From the NCBI RefSeq assembly GCF_900116065.1, contig NZ_FOZV01000002.1:186001-250000 (forward strand): 64,000 nt of DNA. Reading direction: 5' to 3'. The DNA is from Brevundimonas viscosa (lineage in GTDB: Bacteria; Pseudomonadota; Alphaproteobacteria; Caulobacterales; Caulobacteraceae). How positions within the stretch are numbered: position 1 is the stretch's first letter; each line of letters starts with the position of its first letter. Of the stretch, positions 35,916 to 44,720 are shown piece by piece. Below the pieces are notes generated by a model. That model saw nothing but the letters and a program-made list of their open reading frames with translations, was not told where the DNA came from and made no database searches. A program made the translations under genes and the position numbers.

Positions 35916-36707
35916 ATGCGAATCCTGCTGACCAACGACGACGGGATCGAGGCCGAGGGGCTGGAGTGTCTCGAGCGGATCGCGCGCACCCTGTCGGACG
36001 ACGTGTGGATCTGCGCGCCCCAGGTGGAGCAGTCGGGCAAGGGGCGGGGCATCACCCTGACCGAACCGCTGCGCGTCAACCGGCTGGGCGAAAAGCGCTT
36101 CGCGGTGACCGGCACGCCGACCGACTGCGTGGTGCTGGCGGTCAACGACCTGATGCCGGAGAAGCCGGACCTGGTGCTGTCCGGGGTCAACCGCGGCCAC
36201 AACGTCGGCGAGGACTGCTCCTATTCCGGCACGGTGGCGGGGGCGCTGCAGGGCATGGCCTTCGGCATCCGCTCGATCGCCCTGAGCCAGAGTCTCGAGC
36301 GCTTCCACGACGAGGTGCGGGCCCACTGGGAGACCGCCGAGGCCTTCGCGCCGGGCATCATCGAGCGGCTGCTGGAGCAGCCGTGGCAGGCAGGGGTGGT
36401 GATGAACCTCAACTTCCCGGCCCTGCCGCCGACCCTGGTCAAGGAGGTCGAGGTGACCCGCCAGGGCTTCCGCGACATCGGCGAGATGCACGCGGTCAAG
36501 CGCACCGACCTGCGCGGGCGGGACTACTACTGGATGAGCTTCCGCGGGACCAAGCAGGAGCACGCCGACGGCACCGACCTGCGGGCCATGGACGAGGGCC
36601 GCATCTCTGTGACGCCGCTGCACATCGACCTGACCCACATGCCGAGCGTCAACGACCTGAAGGGCATGCTGGGCGGCGCGCCGCCGAAGGCGAGGGCGGC
36701 GGCGTGA
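35916..36707 (+). CDS. surE: 5'/3'-nucleotidase SurE
   Basis: A 263-residue metal-dependent survival phosphatase. N-terminal MRILLTNDDGIEAEGL contains the DD metal ligands; APQVEQSGKGRGITL, SGVNRGHNVGEDCSYSGTV and ALSQS complete the active site. It dephosphorylates nucleoside monophosphates and short polyphosphates in the cytoplasm. ATG 35916 is chosen; the open frame from 35748 crosses the repeat element. It heads a surE-pcm-lytM order like the surE-pcm-nlpD order of enterobacteria. Confidence 0.96.
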   Translation: MRILLTNDDGIEAEGLECLERIARTLSDDVWICAPQVEQSGKGRGITLTEPLRVNRLGEKRFAVTGTPTDCVVLAVNDLMPEKPDLVLSGVNRGHNVGEDCSYSGTVAGALQGMAFGIRSIALSQSLERFHDEVRAHWETAEAFAPGIIERLLEQPWQAGVVMNLNFPALPPTLVKEVEVTRQGFRDIGEMHAVKRTDLRGRDYYWMSFRGTKQEHADGTDLRAMDEGRISVTPLHIDLTHMPSVNDLKGMLGGAPPKARAAA

Positions 36708-36728
36708 GGGGACCGGGCGCCGACAGGA

Positions 36729-36868
36729 CATTCCTCCCCCCGAGCGAAGCGAGAGGGGGAGGGGGACCGCGCTCAGCGCGGTGGAGGGGGCGACCCTTCG
36801 CGCCGGCGTCTCTGCAGGCCCCCTCCACCATGCTTCGCATGGTCCCCCTCCCCCTGTGGGGGAGGATT
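36729..36868. repeat. Palindromic GC-rich dispersed repeat, copy 2
   Basis: An imperfect palindrome filling the surE-pcm gap: ATTCCTCCCCC...GGGGGAGGAT at the ends, GGGGGACCGC / GCGGTGGAGGGGGC and GCCCCCTCCACCATGC / GCATGGTCCCCCTCCCCC inside. It shares units with 33470-33566. It leaves only a few bp before the pcm start, and its GGGGGAGG end may even serve as the pcm ribosome-binding site. Confidence 0.7.
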
Positions 36869-36873
36869 TCGCG

Positions 36874-37518
36874 ATGAAGCTGAACGACGACCGCGCCGGA
36901 CGGCTGATCCTCGGGCTGCGGCAGCAGGGGGTGACCGACCCGCGCGTGCTGGCGGCGATGGAATCGATCGACCGCTCGGTGTTCGTGCACGAGAAATTCC
37001 TCGACCAGGCGTGGGACGACAAGCCGCTGCCGATCGATTGCGCCCAGACCATCAGCCAGCCGTACATCGTCGGCCTGATGACCCAGGCGTTGGACGTGCA
37101 GCCGCGCCACCGGGTGCTGGAGATCGGCACCGGCTCGGGCTACCAGGCGGCGGTGCTGAGCCGGCTGGCGCGCTACGTCTACTCTGTCGAGCGCTACCGC
37201 AGCCTGCTGACCGAGGCCGAGGGGCGGCTGCGCCAGCTGGGCATCGACAACGTCATCACCCGCCACGGCGACGGCGGTCTCGGCTGGCCCGAGCAGGCCC
37301 CGTTCGACCGGATCATGGTCACCGCGGCCGCGCCCGGGGAGCCGACCGAGCTGCTGCACCAGCTGAAGCCGGGCGGCGTACTGGTCGTGCCGGTCGGCCG
37401 CACCTCGGTGCAGATGCTGCACCGCTACGTCGGCCAGGAGGACGGCAGCTTCCGCCGCGAGAGCCTGGCCGAGGTGCGGTTCGTGCCGCTGGTCGAGGGG
37501 ACGGCGAAGGAAGGGTAG
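36874..37518 (+). CDS. pcm: Protein-L-isoaspartate O-methyltransferase
   Basis: A 214-residue SAM-dependent enzyme that repairs isoaspartyl residues. Motifs are the substrate-binding PLPIDCAQTISQPYIVGLMT, SAM motif I VLEIGTGSGYQAAVL, and VTAAAPGEPTELLHQLKPGG with the following VPVG. ATG 36874 is chosen over an in-frame ATG at 36781 inside the repeat. A strong GGGGGAGGA precedes it by 6 bp. Confidence 0.95.
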   Translation: MKLNDDRAGRLILGLRQQGVTDPRVLAAMESIDRSVFVHEKFLDQAWDDKPLPIDCAQTISQPYIVGLMTQALDVQPRHRVLEIGTGSGYQAAVLSRLARYVYSVERYRSLLTEAEGRLRQLGIDNVITRHGDGGLGWPEQAPFDRIMVTAAAPGEPTELLHQLKPGGVLVVPVGRTSVQMLHRYVGQEDGSFRRESLAEVRFVPLVEGTAKEG

Positions 37519-37522
37519 GGGA

Positions 37523-37683
37523 GGGATTAGGGATTAGGGATTAGGGGTTAGGGATCAGGGATCAGGGATCAGGGATCAGGGGGAGCCTGCGAGGCGGGCG
37601 GCAGACAGCGCCGTTCGCCTCCGCCGTGAAGCCGGCCGGTCACCTTTCCCTAATCCCTGGTCCCTAATACCCAATCCCTTCTC
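37523..37683. repeat. Telomere-like heptamer repeats with an inverted counterpart
   Basis: At 37523-37581 there are about eight tandem 7-mers of the form GGGATTA then GGGATCA. At 37645-37683 the complementary orientation appears (CCCTAATCCCTGGTCCCTAA). The two blocks can pair into a hairpin of about 160 bp. This fills most of the 247-bp gap before the LytM gene. Tandem units like these are prone to slippage. Confidence 0.8.
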
Positions 37684-37765
37684 ATTAACCTTCCCGCCCA
37701 ACTTTGGCGCGGTTCGCGGGCCAGGGATGGTCCGGCAGGCGGGACGTGGATTCGGGAGCGGGCGA

Positions 37766-38854
37766 ATGGACTGGATGACGGCGGGACGACGGGCGGCGCT
37801 GGCGCTGGGCGCGCTGATGACGCTGGCGGCCTGTTCGAGTTATCCGGACGCGCCGCGCTATCCGATCTACGCCGGCGCCGCGCCGCCCGTGAGCTGCGCA
37901 CCCGCCTATCCGACCACGCCGGCGGCCCCGGCGGTCTCGGGCGAGGGCGTCCGCGGGGCGACCAATCCGGCCGCCGACGCGCCGCCGCCGTCCACCGCTC
38001 CGGTCGCAGACATCGAGGGCGGGGCCCTGGATGCGCCGGCTTCGACCGCTTCGGGCCGCACCCCCGCCGCCGGCCCGGCGTCCGAAGGCTTCGCCGCCCC
38101 GCCGCCGCCGGCCGGTTCGGTCGCCGCGGTGGCCGGGGCCAGCTATGTGATCCAGCCGGGCGACACCATTTCCGGCATCGGCCGACGCTTCCAGACGCCG
38201 GTGCAGGTGCTGATCGATCTCAACGCGCTGGGGCCGCGGGCCGACATCTCGCCGGGACAACGGCTGATCCTGCCCCAAGGGGCCGTCGACGTCGGCGGCG
38301 ACCCCTACGCCACCGGGCCGTCGCCGGAGGGGATGAGCACGCCCGAGAGCGTCCCGCCGCCGCCGCCGCCTCCTCCGCCGCTTCCCACCGCCGCCCCGAC
38401 GCCGTTGCCGCCGTCGCGCGAGCCGGCCGCGACCGCCGCGCCCACGGCGCCGCCGGCGGCCTCGACCGTGGCCCTGGACTGGCCGGTGCGCGGCGAGATC
38501 GTGCGCCGCTTCGGCCCGGTTGGCCTGGGCGAGCGCAACAACGGCGTCAACATCGCCGCGCCGGAAGGGGCGGAGGTGCGGGCCGCCGCGGCCGGGCGGG
38601 TCGGCTACGTCGGCGACGACCTGGCGGGACAGGGGCTGACGGTGCTGATCGTCCACCGCGACGGCTGGCGCACCGTGTACGGCCATCTGGGCTCGGAGAC
38701 GGTGCAGGACGGCCAGGACGTCGCGGCCGGGCAGGTCATCGGCACGGTCGGGACCAGCGCCGGCGACGGACGGCCCTCGATGCACTTCGAGACCTGGCGC
38801 ATGCGCGGCGACGAGCCGAACGCCGTCGACCCGCTGGGCGTGTTGCCGCGATAG
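37766..38854 (+). CDS. nlpD: NlpD-like LysM/LytM lipoprotein (degenerate M23)
   Basis: A 362-residue predicted outer-membrane lipoprotein (lipobox LAAC, Cys 23). A Pro/Ala linker leads to a LysM domain (about 126-171, YVIQPGDTISGIGRRFQTPV), a second Pro-rich linker and a C-terminal M23/LytM domain (about 237-360). Zinc ligands are mostly lost: the usual H-x-G-x-D loop reads RNNGVNIAAP, and HLHFE reads SMHFE. It is therefore probably an amidase activator rather than a peptidase, like NlpD/EnvC and several Caulobacter LytM factors. ATG 37766 gives a clean signal peptide. Confidence 0.85.
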   Translation: MDWMTAGRRAALALGALMTLAACSSYPDAPRYPIYAGAAPPVSCAPAYPTTPAAPAVSGEGVRGATNPAADAPPPSTAPVADIEGGALDAPASTASGRTPAAGPASEGFAAPPPPAGSVAAVAGASYVIQPGDTISGIGRRFQTPVQVLIDLNALGPRADISPGQRLILPQGAVDVGGDPYATGPSPEGMSTPESVPPPPPPPPPLPTAAPTPLPPSREPAATAAPTAPPAASTVALDWPVRGEIVRRFGPVGLGERNNGVNIAAPEGAEVRAAAAGRVGYVGDDLAGQGLTVLIVHRDGWRTVYGHLGSETVQDGQDVAAGQVIGTVGTSAGDGRPSMHFETWRMRGDEPNAVDPLGVLPR

Positions 38855-38973
38855 CGCAGCCGTCGACGCGCGCGGCGCGTCGCGTTGCAAAGTCCGGCGG
38901 CGCGCCCTAGGTTCCGCGCCTCATTTTCCGGGGGCGCCGCCGCGAGCCGGCCGGCCCGATCAAGGACGTATCG

Positions 38974-39288
38974 ATGACTGCTGCCGACGGCGGCCTGATG
39001 GCCATTATCGTGAATTTCCTGCCCTTCGTGGCGATCTTCGTCCTGTTCTACTTCCTGATGATCCGCCCGCAGCAGAAGCGGATGAAGGAGCACCGGGCGA
39101 TGATCGAGGCGATCAAGCGCGGCGACACCGTGGTGATGTCCAACGGCATGATCGGCAAGGTCACCCGCGTCGAGAACGAGGAGGCCATGGTCGAGATCGC
39201 CCAGGGCGTGAACGTCCGCGTGGTCAAGTCGATGGTCACCGAGGTGCGCAACCGCACGGCGATCGCCGCCAACGACTCCAAGGCCTGA
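38974..39288 (+). CDS. yajC: Sec translocon accessory subunit YajC
   Basis: A 104-residue single-span membrane protein of the SecDF-YajC complex. The membrane segment (about 10-30, AIIVNFLPFVAIFVLFYFL) is followed by the invariant IRPQQKRMKEH and a small beta domain (GDTVVMSNGMIGKVTRVE). It is 31 bp upstream of secD in the usual yajC-secD-secF operon. Confidence 0.96.
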   Translation: MTAADGGLMAIIVNFLPFVAIFVLFYFLMIRPQQKRMKEHRAMIEAIKRGDTVVMSNGMIGKVTRVENEEAMVEIAQGVNVRVVKSMVTEVRNRTAIAANDSKA

Positions 39289-39319
39289 GCGGCCGCCTGA
39301 AAGGTTCGGGACAGCCCGC

Positions 39320-40909
39320 ATGGTCCATCTGTCGCGCTGGAAGGTCATCCTTCTCGCAGTCACGCTCGTTCTCGGGCTGCTGTTCTCCTACGCCAACGCG
39401 CTGAGCCCTGCGCAGCGCGAGGCCCTGCCGGGCTGGCTGCCCAAGCCGACGCTGAACCTCGGCCTCGACCTGCAGGGCGGCTCCTACCTGCTGCTGCAGG
39501 TGGACGTGGAGGCGATGCGGGAGAAGCGCCTGCAGAACCTCAGCGAGGACGCCCGTCAGGTGCTGTCCGAGGCGCAGATCGGCGTGGCCGGCATCGCCCG
39601 CGACGGCAACGGCGTGGTGGTCACCGTGTCCAGCCCGGACCAGACCAACGCGGCGGTCGACGCCCTGCGCCGGCTGCTCTCGACCGGCGTGGGCCTGGTC
39701 TCCGACCGGACCGTCAACCGCGTCGGCGACAACCGCGTCCGCTACGCCTACACCGACCAGGCGCTGTCGCAGATGGGCCCCACGGCGGTCGAGCAGTCGA
39801 TCGAGGTGGTGCGCCGCCGTATCGACAGCCTCGGCACCCGCGAGCCCTCGATCACCCGCCAGGGCGCCGACCGGATCGTGGTCCAGGCGCCGGGCGAGAG
39901 CGATCCCACCCAGCTGGAGCGGGTCATCGGCCAGACGGCCCAGCTGACCTTCCAGATGGTCGACGTCGAGAACTCCCTGCAGGAGGCGCTGGCCGGCGCC
40001 GTGCCGCCCGACGCGGAGGTGCTGTTCGGCGAGGACGGCACCCCCTATCTGGTCAAGCGCCGGGTGATCGTCTCGGGCGAGAACCTCGTCGACGCCAGCG
40101 TCACCACCGACCAGAACAACCGCCCCGCCATCGGCTTCCGCTTCGACGGCCAGGGCGCGCGCCGCTTCGGCGAGACCACCGCCGCCAACATCGGCAAGCC
40201 CTTCGCGATCATCCTCGACGGCAAGGTCATCTCGGCGCCGCGCATCAACTCGGCCATCACCGGCGGCCAGGGCATCATCGAGGGCAGCTTCACCATCGCC
40301 TCGGCTTCCGAGCTGGTGAACCTGCTGAACGGCGGTTCGCTGCCGGCCCCGCTGACCGTGGAGGAGCGCCGCAGCGTCACCGCCTCGCTGGGCGCCGACG
40401 CCGTGCGCGCCGGCCAGCTGGCCACCCTGATCGCCTTCATCGGCGTGCTGGTGTTCATGGTGCTGTCCTACGGGCTGCTCTTCGGCGGCATCTCGGTCGT
40501 CGCCCTGCTGATGAACGGCCTGCTGATCATCGCCGCCATGTCGCTGACCGGCGCCACCCTGACCCTGCCGGGCATCGCCGGCCTGATCCTGACCCTGGCC
40601 ATGGCCGTCGACGCCAACGTGCTGATCTTCGAGCGCATGCGCGACGAGGCCAACGCCGGGCGCTCGCCGATCGCCGCCATGGACGCCGGCTTCAACCGCG
40701 CCATGGTGACCATCGTCGACGCCAACCTGACCACCATCCTGGCGGCGCTGATCATGTTCTGGTTCGGCGCCGGGCCGGTGCGCGGCTTCGCCTGGACGCT
40801 GTCGATCGGTGTCGTCACCTCGGTGTTCACCGCCGTCCTGGTCACCCAGGTCCTTCTCGCCTTCTGGTTCCGCGTCGCGCGGCCGAAGAAGCTTCCGATC
40901 GCGTCGTGA
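39320..40909 (+). CDS. secD: Protein translocase subunit SecD
   Basis: A 529-residue RND-superfamily subunit that uses the proton gradient to pull secreted proteins across the inner membrane. One N-terminal span (WKVILLAVTLVLGLLFSY), a large periplasmic region with NLGLDLQGGSYLLL, then five C-terminal spans with TLPGIAGLILTLAMAVDANV. Length is standard. The secF start follows 8 bp after the stop. Confidence 0.97.
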   Translation: MVHLSRWKVILLAVTLVLGLLFSYANALSPAQREALPGWLPKPTLNLGLDLQGGSYLLLQVDVEAMREKRLQNLSEDARQVLSEAQIGVAGIARDGNGVVVTVSSPDQTNAAVDALRRLLSTGVGLVSDRTVNRVGDNRVRYAYTDQALSQMGPTAVEQSIEVVRRRIDSLGTREPSITRQGADRIVVQAPGESDPTQLERVIGQTAQLTFQMVDVENSLQEALAGAVPPDAEVLFGEDGTPYLVKRRVIVSGENLVDASVTTDQNNRPAIGFRFDGQGARRFGETTAANIGKPFAIILDGKVISAPRINSAITGGQGIIEGSFTIASASELVNLLNGGSLPAPLTVEERRSVTASLGADAVRAGQLATLIAFIGVLVFMVLSYGLLFGGISVVALLMNGLLIIAAMSLTGATLTLPGIAGLILTLAMAVDANVLIFERMRDEANAGRSPIAAMDAGFNRAMVTIVDANLTTILAALIMFWFGAGPVRGFAWTLSIGVVTSVFTAVLVTQVLLAFWFRVARPKKLPIAS

Positions 40910-40917
40910 GGTCGCCC

Positions 40918-41916
40918 ATGTCCCGCTTCTGGCCCCTCATCAAGCTGCTGCCGATCAAGACGAACTTCCGGTTCGTCCGCTACGCCAAGCTGTTCGGATC
41001 CCTGTCCGTGCTGCTGGTGGTGGCGTCGGTGTTCTTCACCATCTGGCCGGCCGACAACAAGTGCGGCGGCCTGACCTGCGGCGTCGACTTCCTCGGCGGC
41101 AACCTGATCGAGATGTCGACGGCCCCCGAGCCGGTCGATCTCGCCGAGATCCGCGCCAGCCTCAACGACCAGGGCGTGCCCGACGCCCAGGTGCAGAGCT
41201 ATTCCGTTCCCGGCTCGGACCCGAGCGGCCGCTTCCACGCCATGGCCAAGTTCGGCAACCTTGAGGGCGTCACCGCCGGCGAGACCATCAACCGCGTCAA
41301 GGCCGGTCTGACCGAGGACCTCGGCGCGGTGCAGTTCACCCGCACCGAGGCGGTCGGCGCCGCGGTGTCGGGCGAGCTGCTGCAGAACGGCGTCATGGCC
41401 CTGCTCGTCGCCATCGTGCTGATGCTGGTCTACATCTGGTTCCGCTTCGAATGGCAGTTCGGCCTCGGGGCCGTGATCGGCCTGTTCCACGACGTCATCC
41501 TGACCTTCGGCCTGTTCGCCCTGACGGGCATGGAGTTCAGCCTGACCGCGGTCGCCTCGATCCTGACCGTGATCGGCTATTCGATGAACGACACCGTCGT
41601 GGTGTACGACCGCATCCGCGAGAACCTGCGCAAGTACAAGAAGATGCCGCTGGGCGAGCTGATCGATCTGTCGATCAACGAGACCCTGTCGCGGACCATC
41701 ATGACCGGCGTCACCGCCCTGTTTGCCCTCGGCGTGCTGGCGGTGCTGGGCGGCGGTCCGCTGCAGCCCTTCGCCATCGCCCTGATCTTCGGCATCGTGG
41801 TCGGCACCTACTCCTCGGTCTATGTGGCCGCGCCGGTGCTGCTGCTGTGGGGCGTGAAGCGGGGCGGACCTGACGACGTCAAGCCGGTCAAGCTGGGCAT
41901 GGCCTCGCAGCCGTAG
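40918..41916 (+). CDS. secF: Protein translocase subunit SecF
   Basis: A 332-residue SecD partner with six membrane spans. It shows GGLTCGVDFLGGNLIEM in the first periplasmic part, EAVGAAVSGELLQNGVMALL, and SILTVIGYSMNDTVVVYDRIREN in the proton channel. ATG 40918 with GAGG 7 bp upstream is preferred over a GTG at 40906 that would overlap secD by 4 bp. A weak hairpin (41956-41981) lies downstream. Confidence 0.97.
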   Translation: MSRFWPLIKLLPIKTNFRFVRYAKLFGSLSVLLVVASVFFTIWPADNKCGGLTCGVDFLGGNLIEMSTAPEPVDLAEIRASLNDQGVPDAQVQSYSVPGSDPSGRFHAMAKFGNLEGVTAGETINRVKAGLTEDLGAVQFTRTEAVGAAVSGELLQNGVMALLVAIVLMLVYIWFRFEWQFGLGAVIGLFHDVILTFGLFALTGMEFSLTAVASILTVIGYSMNDTVVVYDRIRENLRKYKKMPLGELIDLSINETLSRTIMTGVTALFALGVLAVLGGGPLQPFAIALIFGIVVGTYSSVYVAAPVLLLWGVKRGGPDDVKPVKLGMASQP

Positions 41917-41955
41917 GGCGGCGAAAGCCCCCACATTCTTTCGGTGTTTGTCTGT

Positions 41956-41981
41956 GAAGCGCGGCTGTAAGGTCGCGCTTC
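41956..41981 (+). terminator. Possible terminator hairpin after secF
   Basis: GAAGCGCG-GCTGTAAGGT-CGCGCTTC gives an 8-bp stem. It is not followed by a T-run, so intrinsic termination is doubtful. Confidence 0.3.
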
Positions 41982-42015
41982 ATTGATTCACGACGCCCGG
42001 GGAGGGGCGGCCGCC

Positions 42016-42639
42016 ATGTTCGCCAGACTGCTTTCCAACTTCCGCACCACCATCCTGCTCGGCCTGGTGATGGCCGGGGTGATGATCTACGCCTTCGGCC
42101 AGCTGGCTCCGGGCGGTTATGACCTCGGTTTCTGGCAGGCGGCGTTCCGCTGGCTGCACGTCCTCGCCGGCATCCTGTGGATCGGGCTGCTGTACTATTT
42201 CAACTTCGTCCAGATCCGGGTCATGCCCGCCATCCCGGCCGAGCTGAAGCCGGCCATCGGCAAGCATATCGCGCCCGAGGCGCTTTTCTGGTTCCGCTGG
42301 TCGGCGCTGGCCACGGTGCTGGCCGGTCTGGCGGTGATGTTCGCCCGCGGCCACGCCTACGCCATGGAGGTGCTGAGCTTCGGCTTCGCCGGCGGCATGG
42401 TCGAGGGCGACCAGCAGTTCGCCCTGATGGGCATCGGCGTCTGGCTGGCCATCGTCATGTTCCTCAACGTGTGGGGGATCATCTGGCCGAACCAGAAGCG
42501 GGCCCTGGGCATCGTCCCGGCCGACGACGAGAAGAAGGCGAAGGCGGCGCGGCTGGCCATGCTGGCGAGCCGCACCAACCTCCTGCTGTCGCTGCCGATG
42601 CTGACCTCCATGGCCATGTACCAGACGCTGTTTGGCTGA
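42016..42639 (+). CDS. PuuD-type membrane protein (urate hydroxylase membrane domain-like)
   Basis: A 207-residue integral membrane protein with about five or six hydrophobic segments. It resembles the membrane part of the PuuD urate hydroxylase family (AFRWLHVLAGILWIGLLYYFNFVQIRVMP region) but lacks the C-terminal cytochrome c domain (no CxxCH). The database name would probably be urate hydroxylase PuuD; with no purine genes nearby I would not assume urate as substrate. GGGGAGGGG precedes ATG 42016. Confidence 0.72.
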   Translation: MFARLLSNFRTTILLGLVMAGVMIYAFGQLAPGGYDLGFWQAAFRWLHVLAGILWIGLLYYFNFVQIRVMPAIPAELKPAIGKHIAPEALFWFRWSALATVLAGLAVMFARGHAYAMEVLSFGFAGGMVEGDQQFALMGIGVWLAIVMFLNVWGIIWPNQKRALGIVPADDEKKAKAARLAMLASRTNLLLSLPMLTSMAMYQTLFG

Positions 42640-42709
42640 CCGCATAAGGACGACGGATCGAGCGGCCGGGGAGGGCGACCTTCCCGGCCTTTCGCGTTAT
42701 GGGGCGCGG

Positions 42710-43333
42710 ATGACCGATCTCGACGCCCAGGTCCGCGCCGCCGACCCTGACCGCTGGCTGTCCAGCCGCTTCGTCGCCGACGAGGCCGTGCGCGCCGACC
42801 TGATGGCGCTCTACGCCTTCGAGGCCGAGCTGGCGTCCATTCCGGCCAAGGTCGGCCAGCCGCTGCTGGCCGAGATGCGGCTGACCTGGTGGGCCGAGCA
42901 GATGGACGGGGTGTTCGCCGGCGCGCCGCGCAAGGGCCATCCGGTGCTGGAGGCGCTGGCCGCGGCCGTGGAGCGGCGCGGGCTGGAGCGGCCGTGGGCC
43001 GACGCCCTGATCGAGGCGCATGTCGATCGCGCGCACCGACGGCCGCACGATCTGGAGGCCCTTTTCGTCGGTCCGACGCAGGCGGCGGCGCGGGTGCTGG
43101 CGGGACCGGGGCATGAGGCCGCCGTGGCCGGGGCGGCGCGGGTGCGCGGGTTGACGCTGACGGGCCGGGCGGAAGAGGCGGCCGCCCTGCGCCCGGCGGC
43201 CAACGCCGCGCTGAGGGCGCTGCCGGCGGCGGCCTTTCCGGCGGTGGCCCATGCCGCCCTGCGGGATCCGGATGCACCGGAGCCATTGAAGCGCCTCAGG
43301 CTGGTGTGGGCCACGGCGAGGGGGCGGATCTGA
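42710..43333 (+). CDS. Squalene/phytoene synthase-family protein (NDUFAF6-like)
   Basis: A 207-residue all-helical protein of the squalene/phytoene synthase superfamily. It keeps the family's ALYAFEAELASIPAKVGQPL and EMRLTWWAEQMDGV but has no DxxxD prenyl-diphosphate metal motif, so it is unlikely to condense isoprenoids. It is closest in style to the complex I assembly factor NDUFAF6 found in alphaproteobacteria and mitochondria. It is shorter than typical (250-290), mostly at the C-terminus. ATG 42710 is chosen for the MTDLDAQVRAADPDR start. Confidence 0.7.
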   Translation: MTDLDAQVRAADPDRWLSSRFVADEAVRADLMALYAFEAELASIPAKVGQPLLAEMRLTWWAEQMDGVFAGAPRKGHPVLEALAAAVERRGLERPWADALIEAHVDRAHRRPHDLEALFVGPTQAAARVLAGPGHEAAVAGAARVRGLTLTGRAEEAAALRPAANAALRALPAAAFPAVAHAALRDPDAPEPLKRLRLVWATARGRI

Positions 43334-43399
43334 CGATCCTTCGCTTGCCGGGGAGCGAGAAGCGGGCTTCCTTTTCCGGGAACCTCCGGAGCGCCGCCC

Positions 43400-44104
43400 A
43401 TGACCCGCATGAAGTCTCACCCCGAATGGCATCGGGTGGCGCGCATCGGCTGGCTGCGCGCGGCGGTGCTGGGGGCCAACGACGGGCTGGTCTCCACCGC
43501 CAGCCTGGTCGCCGGCGTTGCGGCGGCGGAAGGGTCGCGGGCCGCGGTGCTGATCGCCGGGGTGGCGGGGCTGGCGGCCGGGGCCATGTCGATGGCGGCC
43601 GGCGAATACGTCTCGGTCAGCTCCCAATCCGACACCGAGAGGGCCGATCTGGCGCGCGAGACGGCGGAGCTGGCCACCGACCGGGAGGCCGAGGTGGAGG
43701 AATTGGCGGGCATCTACGCGGCGCGCGGCGTTGAGCCGGAGCTGGCGCGCAAGGTGGCCCTGCAGTTGATGGAGAAGGACGCCCTGGGGGCGCACGCCCG
43801 GGACGAACTGGGCATTTCCGAGATTTCCACCGCCCGGCCGATCCAGGCGGCCCTGACCTCGGCCGTGACCTTCGCCGCCGGCGCGGCCTTGCCGCTGCTC
43901 ATCGCCGCGCTCGCCCCGGAGGCCGCGGTTCTGGCCTGGGTCGTGACGGCGACCCTCCTCGGACTGGTCGCACTCGGCCTGCTGGGGGCGCAGGCGGGCG
44001 GCGCACCCCTGGTCCGTTCGGCCGCTCGGGTGCTGTTCTGGGGCGCCCTGGCCATGGCGGTGACGGCGGCGATCGGGCGGCTGTTCGGGACGGTCGTCGG
44101 CTAG
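43400..44104 (+). CDS. VIT1/CCC1-family transporter
   Basis: A 234-residue membrane protein of the vacuolar iron/manganese transporter family. WLRAAVLGANDGLVSTASLV with the first span, AGAMSMAAGEYVSVSSQSDTE and a cytoplasmic helical domain with ARKVALQLMEKDALGAHARDE precede three C-terminal spans. Likely exports Fe(II) or Mn(II). Start 43400 or Met 43409. A GGGAACC upstream lacks the partner box seen at the ECF promoters. Confidence 0.88.
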   Translation: MTRMKSHPEWHRVARIGWLRAAVLGANDGLVSTASLVAGVAAAEGSRAAVLIAGVAGLAAGAMSMAAGEYVSVSSQSDTERADLARETAELATDREAEVEELAGIYAARGVEPELARKVALQLMEKDALGAHARDELGISEISTARPIQAALTSAVTFAAGAALPLLIAALAPEAAVLAWVVTATLLGLVALGLLGAQAGGAPLVRSAARVLFWGALAMAVTAAIGRLFGTVVG

Positions 44105-44177
44105 GGCGGTTGCGCTGGATCAACGAAGTCGGCCGGCCGCCGGCGCAAGCTTGGTCATGTCATCCAGGAGCCGCCCC

Positions 44178-44720
44178 ATGAGCTTCGTCGCCGCGTCCGT
44201 ATCGCCTCGTGCGTACAGCCGCCTGTCCATCGGCCTGCACTGGCTCATGCTCGCGCTGCTGGTCGCCGTTTACGCCACCATCCTGCTGCGCGAGGGCTAT
44301 CCCCGGGGCAGCGAGATCCGCGAGGCGTTGAAGGCCTGGCATTTCAGCCTTGGCCTGACCGTGTTCGGCCTCGTCTGGGTCCGGGTCATCGCCCGCTGGT
44401 TCGGCGGCGGACATCGTGCGGGCCGCAGTCTCGCCGACCGGGGCGCCGCCGTGCTGCACCTGGCGCTCTACGCCTTCATGATCGCCATGCCCCTGCTGGG
44501 CTGGCTGACGCTGAGCGCCGAGGGCGACCCGGTGCGCCTGTTCGGCGTGTCCCTGCCGCCGTTGACCGGCCCGAACGACGGGCTGGCCGAACGCACCGAG
44601 GAGATCCACGAGACGCTGGGGACCGTCGGCTACTGGCTGGTCGGCCTGCACGCCGTCGCGGCCCTGGCTCACCACTACGTCATGCGGGACGGAACGCTGC
44701 GGCGGATGACCGCCTGGTGA
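44178..44720 (+). CDS. Cytochrome b561
   Basis: A 180-residue di-haem membrane protein with four spans and paired His residues: RLSIGLHWLMLALLVA, LKAWHFSLGLTVFGLVW, VLHLALYAFMIAMPLLGW and VGLHAVAALAHHYVMRDGTL. It should pass electrons between the quinone pool and periplasmic acceptors. CAGGAG lies 8 bp before ATG 44178, deciding the start against 44151. Confidence 0.92.
   Translation: MSFVAASVSPRAYSRLSIGLHWLMLALLVAVYATILLREGYPRGSEIREALKAWHFSLGLTVFGLVWVRVIARWFGGGHRAGRSLADRGAAVLHLALYAFMIAMPLLGWLTLSAEGDPVRLFGVSLPPLTGPNDGLAERTEEIHETLGTVGYWLVGLHAVAALAHHYVMRDGTLRRMTAW

Noticed and set aside
37523..37581. CRISPR array
   Set aside because: Units are 7 bp with no spacers; simple tandem repeats.
41956..41981. 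Strong intrinsic terminator after secF
   Set aside because: The stem is real but there is no T-run, so it is listed only as a low-confidence hairpin.
43378..43384. A fourth GGGAACC before the VIT-family gene
   Set aside because: No ATCCAA/ATCGAA-like box at 16 bp; the sequence there is already the start codon region.
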